A DNA stretch of 64,000 nt from Lepas anatifera (Eukaryota > Arthropoda > Thecostraca > Lepadidae). Positions 55,891 to 64,000 of the stretch are shown in pieces. Position 1 is the first letter of the stretch; every line of letters begins with the position of its first letter. A program made the translations under genes and the position numbers. Location: contig JAOTON010001677.1 of NCBI GenBank assembly GCA_034440635.1, positions 62,001 to 126,000 of the forward strand, written 5' to 3'. The notes below the pieces were generated by a model. That model saw only the letters and a list, made by a program, of their open reading frames with translations. It was not told the DNA's origin and made no database searches.

Positions 55891-57066
55891 AAAGAGCGAG
55901 GTTAGAAGCTGTCCTTTACTACACACATTTTCAGAACGCAACTAATCCCAAGAAAATGGCTGATGATGCTCACATAAAGTCCACGCTCTATTGTGCTTTG
56001 TTCAAATGTTTTGTCTGGCTATTCTGTAATTTTCTATCACACTAGACATATATTTCCTTTCCAAACCTGTTTTGTTGTTTGCGCAGATAACAAGCCTTAA
56101 AATTGCATTAAATATTAAACATAAGATCCACATAATGAAGTTTCCCAATCACATCATCAGATAAGACTGTGCAGTCCAAGTAGCTATCGTAGGTTACGCA
56201 GCTTACGAAAAAAACGAATCAGTATTAATTTCTGGTCTTTCACCGGCTGACAGGTTAGCTGAAGTTATCGCTCTCGTGAACTTAGGTTTGGATCTTATCT
56301 GCGTTTCGTCTCATTAAAGATTATTCAGGTTCTCTGGCGTGATATAAAATCCAGAGTCGGGGTAAAAAAGATTGAGATGAGGCAATTAAACTTGATCTGG
56401 CCAGCGTTGTCTCTTCCTGATAACGTTAAAAAGGGGAGCTTAAGGTCAGCATCAGTAGCTCAAAGGCGAGAGGGATTGTGAGGTACGCGCACCTCACAGG
56501 GTAAACAGTTCCATCGGATGTAAAAAAGCCGGCCGCCACCAGTCTTAACCTAACACCACCTGCTCAGTAGGTATCTTACCTCACTCTGGCTGGTTTTTAA
56601 CACAAAAGGCTTTTTAAATGATCGGGCCGTATTATTGGCAAAAGCAGGATCCTTGGCTATGAAAGCAAGACATGAGAAACTAGCTCTCATGTTTTAGGTA
56701 AGCAAAGCCGCCATTTTTCATAAGCCCAGGTTACATACACGGGTTAATGCCGACTGTTGTATTTTGGTTAGACTTAAAACTATCGTATTTGATTCCGCCC
56801 ACTTCGGCAGTGACTGGGGTTATGCATATTTCTCTTGAATCGGCATGAGTTATCATAAGACACTTCTACTTTCCACTGGTAGCTTTAATGATGCAGGGCT
56901 GAGGGTACTCCCTCAAGCCGGCTTATTTGTTTCCAAAAATGTTTTATAGTACGGTACTTTTGCCCTCTCTCCTCATCAGCCTGCCTGTTCTGGATCCGCC
57001 ATTGTCGCTATACCATCACTAGTAATTTTTAAGAGTTTGAAGTGTTGTAATGAGCGTGAAAGTCAT
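55891..57066. other. Intergenic, no recognised feature
   Basis: AT-rich; nothing supported. Confidence 0.35.
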
Positions 57067-57540
57067 GATGATAATGTTATAAAAAATTAACCGGCAACCG
57101 CTCATAGTATAATTAAATTGAAAATGCCAAATAGTATATTGATATTTCGACGGCGTGTCTTCTTCAGGAGCAAGTTTTGAATTTGAAAGTCATTGATAGC
57201 AATGGTTTTTAAATTCAATTTGAATTTAGGGCGAACAGCAAGCAGGTACACGTGAAAACAATGTTTAACATCTCGCGAAGGATACAGTGTGATGAGTTAC
57301 CTACAAAAAGAGACATTTAAAAACTACAGGATACAGAAACTAAACACACATAAAAGCACAGTATGCAACAAAACTATGGATGTAACAGTGAGTAAAACAA
57401 TTTTCAGCGATGGATGTGTGGTGGTATGGCGAGTGTTTATGCGTGGTGGTTTGGTCCAAATATACTATTTGGCATTTTCAATTTCATTATACTATGAGCG
57501 ATTGCCGGTTAATTTTTTATAACATTATCATCAGCACTAG
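57067..57540. mobile_element. Inverted-repeat element of ~470 bp
   Basis: tgatgataatgttataaaa, a segment with attaaccggcaaccgctcat and then gaaaatgccaaatagtatat at 57067-57143 are matched in reverse at 57464-57540 with a few differences, giving ~75 bp inverted repeats. Just inside the left arm, the reverse strand reads ctgaagaagacacgccgtcg followed by aaatatcaatat, a form like the arms at 10889 and 15450. No coding capacity; 57289-57522 is an incidental frame through it. Confidence 0.7.
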
Positions 57541-60232
57541 TAATGGCAGTACACAGCGGTAATTTCTTTCATTATCACTCGTTTGGTTTAACTTCATTCT
57601 CTCTCCAATTCCGAATCGCTCTTCTGGGATTCGGACGTTTGGCGTCAATAGCCTGCAAGAAGTGGCGGCACAACATTTGCTACTACTTCTGGGCGTTCCA
57701 CAAGAACAGCTAGGAAGTCTCCGAGAATCGATCTGGACACGGCCGATAGCTACGGTGTTTCTCGTTATACGCCGAACTGTTGAGAATCGGGACTCCTCGG
57801 ACCACCGATCACGCGCAGTGGACCACGATGGACCCCAACGAGAGGAGCGTTTCACCAATGGCGCATCTGCAGCTAGCTGCTTTGCCCACGCTTATATCCA
57901 AAGGCATTGACAACATGTTTAACTCCATGCGACACTTCAATGCATCACCATAAGGCTGTAAGTACAGATAATTTGAATTTCGATTGAACAGTGATAAACC
58001 TGAAACTGGAATAATTGAGATGAAGACGTGTAAATCGTTTCCACGTAACCGAGTCAGAGCCTCTTCCATCGTTCGACCGTTTTTTTAAGAGTGTTCGACA
58101 GAGCAGCCCCGCCCAGCCTGCGTTAGAATTAGGACACCTTTCATGTCACGTTCGTTAGACAATGGACATGAGCCACGGACTGGCCGGGTGTTGGCACAGG
58201 CGCGGAGGGTCGGCTATCCAAGTGCTGGAGACTTCACAAGGTCGCAGAGGACAGCTGGTCCGAGCGGGCCGGGGCAGGCCAGGGCCACACAAGGTTGTCT
58301 CGCCACGTTACAGGATGCGACGGGAGAGGGTGGCTGCCAGATGGCTGCCGCTGATACAGCCAATTAGGAAACTAACAAGGGGCTTCGAGGAACACAAATC
58401 TCCAAATTTGTGCTTGGCGCAGAATGACATTCTTGCATTGGGGCTTAGATTATTATGAAAATGACGGGTTTTGAAATCGGCGGAGCATTCTTTAAGAAGG
58501 TAGAGACATATTTCAGATGAGATTGTCCACGTTCTTTAGTCTTAGTACGCAACATTTTATGAGTTTAAATACCAGCTCTACTGTACCAGGTATGTGCTGT
58601 CTGAAGTTGTGCCCTCGTTATGTCATCGGCCCAGCAGTAAAATAAGAATTACACTAATCACACCTCACAATGATGGTGATGACTGATAATCAATTATTCC
58701 AGGATGTAATTTACTGTGTGGTATATCGTGGAATACCAAACTTCAACGCGTCTTGTGCTGAATATTCCAATATTTATGCTTATTGAAACATTTTTCCGAT
58801 TACGTATATTTATATTTTGTGTACCTATTTCTTACACTTCATCATTTATTTATTTTGCTTTGTTTACAATTGAGAGCAAATGTGTGGCCTTATCTCCTGA
58901 TTTATCTTCCGCTAACCCTGGAAGTCCATTTACTCCTTTACACTGGAGGGAATTTGAATAACGTTTATTCCTAATTTCATCACTTGAAGCCAGAGGTATC
59001 CATATTTTCTAGCAGCTGAATTACGCCAATGAACCAAGAAACTACATTAAATATGACTTCTTACTGGCTAGCAGTTGTTTTGTGGAGAGACTGAGTGGGG
59101 GAAACATTTTCTTGTTTCCAGGATCAGACAGACGTAAAACTTGCCATGTCGTGCCCTCCAGGACTCTTATACATTGGAATAACAGTTAAATAAACTTTTG
59201 GCCCAGCGCTATATTGGAAGCTCAATTCCACAAATTTCAAAACATCGCTTTTGTTTGTTTATGCAAAGCTACCCTTGAGGCGGGAAAAATGGGCAAGGTA
59301 TCAAAACGCTTTTCACTTTAGGATTATTTTTACCCGAAGACGACTTTGCGGGTGAGTCATCGAAACCAGGTCCCGAGCAGGAGTTTAAGCCGACAATGGT
59401 TGCGGCGTGTGGCCGTTTTACGGGTAATTGTGGACGACCTTGCTTTGTAGTGATCCCTTTCGTCATGCTGCCGAGACAGGGGCACACACGTGAATGCCTT
59501 GTCGTAAAAAAATAGCCGGTCGGATGGTGTGTCAACACACCTGTTGGCAAATGAGGTCACAAGCATCAAGCGAAAAAAGGGACACGCTCATTCACTGTGC
59601 GTTTGCGCATTGATTCAAGCTTTTCTTGATTTGTTAGCTCTCTGGTGTGTTTTTCAGTGAAAGAAATGGAACATGTTGAGCTATAGTTAGCTCTTACTCT
59701 TCTCCCTCTTTCTCACCTGGGCGTCATTGCCAGGAGAGCCTGGGGATGCCCACTCTTTGCACTAGAAATGTGAGGAGCGGCACCCACTTTGGCTCGCAAA
59801 ATTATTTCTTAAGAAGCCCTTTGGACTCAAAATATATAAAAATCTGTAATTCAAGGATAAAAATGCTCCCCTTATGAGATAAAATATAGCTGTATCTCAG
59901 ATCAATATGACAAAATCTTCATCATTCTCAATCTAGCTGACTATAAATGCTAAATCGATTTTAGCTTCCATCGCTAGCTTTCCATCCCATGCCCCCCACT
60001 CAAAAATTTGTGGCGACACCCTGGGCGCCCCTCCCTGATTCGTAATAATTGCATACATATATCAGTGGATAGTGACCACTATCAGCTCGGTTTAGTTATA
60101 GGAAATAGTTGAAGGAAAACTGTTTCATAATTTATTTTTACTTAGCTTTCTTAAAATTTTGCAGCTTTTTTGGTTACTTGGCGACAATGTGGTGTTCGAC
60201 ACTTCTGAAAGGTAGGGACTTGATATGAAAAA
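57541..60232. other. Intergenic, no recognised feature
   Basis: No supported gene. The frame pair at 58143-58458 is Gly/Arg-rich and anonymous; 58716-58974 encodes hydrophobic chance peptides from T-rich DNA. Confidence 0.35.
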
Positions 60233-60750
60233 TTAACACGCGCACTGGAGGGGGCCTCGGAGGCCCCCCCCACCTGTTTTTCCAAGGTGGCTGGAGAACC
60301 GCTTGTAGCCGAAAAACGAAACATGGCCACAATTAACAGAATTTAATAGCGCGTCGATTGGTGAAAATTTTTTGAAAATCGGCCGAATATTTTTTGACTT
60401 ATAGGCTTTCAAAGTCAGACCTGCATTTTGAGATCGCCGTAAACGCGCGATCGGATCAGTTAGCTTGCATTGAAGACCGAGTGGTGACGTCATAAAGTCA
60501 TATAAGCGGGACTATATGTCAAGGTCACTTCACATGAAAATCAAGGTCAAGGTCAAAGGTCACAGGTCAAGGTCATATCTGCACTTTCAAGGTCACTGAC
60601 CACTGTGCGTCCGGCCAAATGACTTTACCCCGTCTGACATATATTATGCTATGACGTCATCGGTAGGGTACCCCAATACAAAGTTCAAGGTCAAAGGTCA
60701 AGGTCAAAAGTCATTAGGAAAGGTCAATCCTCATTTCCCGCCAAACAGTC
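60233..60750. mobile_element. AGGTCA-rich TTAA element, family B, truncated
   Basis: Begins TTAA-cacgcgcactggaggggg with a GGGGGCCTCGGAGGCCCCC hairpin and matches the reverse of the right half of 28219-29120 (shared aaccgcttgtagccgaaaaa type blocks). It breaks off near 60750 after cccgccaaacagtc. Eleven AGGTCA hexamers on one strand lie between 60522 and 60726, several as TCAAGGTCA or in direct repeats. Confidence 0.8.
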
Positions 60751-61560
60751 CACTTATCCCCAGATTAGCCGATTGGTACGTCCTGTACCAGCTGAGTCGC
60801 ACAACAACCTTCCAAATGACGGAGATTTCTCCCATGCGTGCGCTCAGGGCGCGCACAAGCACGATCATCCGCGGTAATCTCCGATAAGCGAGCCTCATCT
60901 CTGACCCATGCCGTGCATTGTGGCAGCCTCCACCGGGCGCGATGGCATCTGGACCGGCTGTGCGTGAGGAGGTGGCCGGACACCGCGTGCCAGCCGCCAG
61001 GGGGCAGCCCAGCGCCACCGGCGTGTGTCGCGCCGCTGATTTATGCATGTCGGAACGGCCCGGCCGTCCGACTGCCGATGGTGCTGGCCTTGGCCTCCAC
61101 GCCACAGGGCGGTGCACCTTTCACATGGCGTCTGGCTGCAGCTACCCCGAACCCGGCCCTGCCTATTCTACACCGATAACGAGCTCACGTGCTGTCCAAA
61201 CCGACGCGTATGTGACAAAGCTGCACCTTACACTCTCGGCAGCCGGCTAGTTTGGGTTCGAGCCCCCGGCAGCTGTCCCAATGATGTATGCGCGAGGTGC
61301 GCTTAGCGGTGTCGCGCTCTGGGCGCGCCATCCCCTGTTTGGGGAGTGGAGGGGGAGGGGGTGCCCCAGACCTCCGTGTCACGGACTCCGCTCAGGCGTA
61401 CTCCGGCTGCCGCGATCGCTTCCTGTCAAGGTCATCCCAGCTGGGATCAGGTGATGCGGCCTCACGATTCTGCTTGATGGATGGCTTATACCCGTTTCCA
61501 GAATTATCAAGTCTTAGTCGGCTCCGATGAAGTGTTTGTGTGCAGCGCAACGTGGGCAAA
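60751..61560. other. CpG-rich island, no supported gene
   Basis: 60830-61200 is CpG-rich with several overlapping frames on both strands (60731-61250), none recognisable. It could be a promoter or exon of an unseen gene. Confidence 0.35.
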
Positions 61561-63390
61561 TACTAGAAGTAGAAGTACTTGTTCGCTTGGAGCGCTTGTC
61601 ATGCTACGCATATGTGAGTAAAACTGTCAAAAATGGTCTGATGTTGATTTAAGCCACCAAAACGATAAGAATGTTGATCATATCTTGGTAGTTTTTGGGT
61701 CCGGGGAGTAACGGCTGAAATAACAATGAGGCTGGTTGGTCGTTCCTGGGGTTTGACCGCGCAAGGGCCGGACCCTCCATTTGTGAAATAGGACTGATGA
61801 GTTTTGCGTCAGTGGGCGCGCAATTGCGAAGCGGAAATTAAGGTTTTGGATGATTTGATGCCGCAACGCCGGTTAAACCAGTGCTAGAGTCCACAACCAG
61901 GCAGCCAACTGCCAGCAGAGTTGTGTGCAACCCACGATTGACTCACTCTGAATGATATTAAACTCTGGCTTCCTGAGGCAAATGGTAAAATCAAAACTAA
62001 TTGATTTAGCTTTTATTTCAGAGTATTTTTGCATCCAACACCATAGTTTGGCTTAGTTGGATTCCAAAAAGTATCCCACAGAGCAAAAATATGTGCCAGA
62101 TGCAGCTGAGTCAAATGTTTACTCTCAGTTTAACCTTATGGCAGGCTCCTGGCTACCCCTATTTGTGTCAGGAGTGGGGTATGGATTCGGGTCCCCGCCC
62201 CTAAGCTTTCAAAATAAACTCGTCTACTCGAATATGGTATGGCTAATTTTATTTCTCTTGGATGTCCTGTAAAGCCTGTGAGAGTACAATCAGATTACAA
62301 GTGATGTTTCCCATTTTGAGCTGCTGTAACGACCTCTCTTGAATATCATATTACGATGTAAATGCACTATCACCTGACATCACATTCATAACATTCCAAC
62401 ATTCTTACTGCTCCCGATATTGTTACGGACAGCTCTGTTGTACGTGAACACACCACACGTCATAATACTCGGCTTGAGAATAGATCCTCCTAAATACCAA
62501 GCCGTTCCAGGTAGAGATAATACTTTAAAAGTTTCAGGGGATCTGTTCAATTTGGCTTCAAGAAAGTCTGAAAGTTTCAAAGGCCCATCCCGAACCGTTT
62601 TGGAGATATCTTGAAGAAAAAAATAAGGGAGGGCAGAATCCGCCCCCCGACCGGTATAGTGTGAACTCTCATTAAGGAAGTGTTTGGCTCTGCAAGAAGA
62701 TTTTCTGGATCTAGCTTCACGGAGACATTGGACTTAGCAGGGACATGCTCTCACATAGATATAAGAATTATGTTATCCACTTTTGACTCTCTCAATTGAG
62801 TCAGGGAATCAGAATTTACTGCACTTTGGAGTGTGTTAAACTTGGGTGTGCATTATTCTGCTAATCACTCGGCGATACGACTGGTGATATTGTACTGGTG
62901 GGATTAAATGTAATCGTTTGTTGCCCCTGTGATATATATGCATATATGCATATATTTTTTCTTAAGAGTATGGGTTGCAATACCATATCGACTGTTAAGA
63001 GAGCCTGATATATGTGTCGTCTGAAATGTATATTGGCCTTCCTTCGAGAATTCTACTGAGTGTTCGGCACCGGACGGGTCGTTAGCCAGCTAATCCTCTC
63101 ACCCTTCTCTCTGACGCTCCGGGAATTTTCCACTGTCCCACAGCGCAATGACGATACTTACAGAGAATGCAGCTCCAAGGCCTGTGTTTGGACCCTCTGA
63201 TGGCGCCCAGAGGCATCTGCCTTTTAATTAACATGATTCCAGCATTTATGACAATATACACCAATTTATTACTGCATTGTCATTTCATGACTTTTTTGTC
63301 ACCAACTACGATAACAGATTTATAACAGGCTCGATTGCTTCGAGAGTGCATACCCAATGCCTCAGCACAGGCAAACTGTCCTGCATTACG
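61561..63390. other. Intergenic; possible element end at about 62560-62660
   Basis: No gene. Near 62600-62660 a G-rich hairpin-like edge (ggagggcagaatccgccccc) resembles the ends of the AGGTCA elements, but the inner part is different and it may be another, older family. Confidence 0.35.
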
Positions 63391-64000
63391 AACCTTAACA
63401 CGCGCTCCGCTGGGGTCCCTGGCATGACACACCCCCGCTGGGGGAGGGGGCGTTTATCGGCCCCCTCCGTATTTCATTTCCAAGGAAAGCTAAAAAATAC
63501 GGACGGCGTTCAAAAGCTCTTGACGAGACAAAGAGAAATTATACGACGCATTTTTATGTCAGGTCAATATTGGGGTCAGCATAGCTCAAATCAGGTTCCA
63601 TAGGCTTACAACAGGGCAATGTACGTTTCCCCCTCTAGATTTTTACTCAGCGGAGCAAGAGCAAATAGTTATGCATCATTGGATTCCTGTCATTTTGGCA
63701 AATCAAGTGATGTATGATATAACCTTGCTAGGTCAAATTGTGAAAATGACCTGACCTATAGCTAGGTCAGGGTCACATGGTGACCTGGTATGGTTATGTT
63801 GCATATAAATAGACTCCCCGCGACAATATAAGTACAATGCAAGCAAAATAGAAGCTTTATCTCAATTCAGTGAGAAATTATTGGCAAAACAATCACTATA
63901 TGCTCCACTGACCTGACATGACCTTTGAGAGGTCAGATAGTCAAAAACTCAACTTTAAGGTTAATATTGTAGCAAGATGACCTTTGAGAGGTCAGATAGT
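63391..64000. mobile_element. AGGTCA-rich TTAA element, family C, runs off the window
   Basis: Begins TTAA-cacgcgctccgctgggg and matches 30720-31742 in the same orientation, with shared blocks such as tgtcaggtcaatattggggt. The right end is beyond the window. Near the end the block tgacctttgagaggtcagat occurs twice (63919 and 63979). Confidence 0.8.

Noticed and set aside
60731..61306. Overlapping Pro/Arg/Ala-rich proteins
   Set aside because: CpG-rich sequence opens all frames; no motif favours one.

Overview
This is a repeat-rich piece of an animal nuclear genome. The evidence for that is LINE, SINE, LTR and TIR elements, spliced-type signals, microsatellites and almost no long cellular reading frames. 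I cannot name the species. The mix of elements, the GC-rich single-exon gene and the many unclassified DNA elements fit a marine invertebrate, perhaps an arthropod such as a crustacean, but that is inference.

Layout. 1-2680 is a degenerate ~20 bp minisatellite with a longer module recurring every ~520-570 bp. 3684-4401 holds two TTAA-flanked MITE-like units that touch a broken hypothetical gene (4402-5690). A tRNA-derived SINE is at 6517-6699, with a second copy at 43567-43730. Five DNA elements rich in AGGTCA hexamers lie at 9187-10353, 28219-29120, 30720-31742, 60233-60750 and 63391-64000. Four of them start with a TTAA-CACGCGC-like end. A 5'-truncated L1/Tx1-type LINE (11279-15439) has a 16 bp target site duplication and sits inside an older inverted-repeat element. 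A second LINE fragment of the Jockey/CR1 kind is at about 20140-21605 (minus strand).

The centrepiece is a young, complete Ty3/Gypsy endogenous retrovirus on the minus strand (31922-42050, 10,129 bp). Its two 233 bp LTRs differ at one position and it has a TTAG target duplication, a PBS and a PPT. It encodes gag with a CCHC knuckle, pol in the same frame after a single UGA-CUA stop, an envelope that looks like a phlebovirus-type Gn/Gc pair rather than the usual insect errantivirus envelope, and a further Ser/Pro/Thr-rich reading frame before the 3' LTR. A leader AUG lies exactly on a strong splice donor, and good acceptors precede env and the extra frame. This suggests spliced expression of both. 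Pol and env carry several frameshifts.

The only confident cellular gene is at 47950-49584 (minus strand): a 544-residue PTB/PID-like adaptor protein with an SH3-type proline motif and a C-terminal RVxF-like motif. To its right lie a ~780 bp mariner-type element with ~200 bp inverted repeats (53434-54214), an 11 bp minisatellite (54941-55312), a weak two-part reading frame (55321-55890) and another inverted-repeat element (57067-57540). The remaining stretches show nothing I can recognise and are listed as such.
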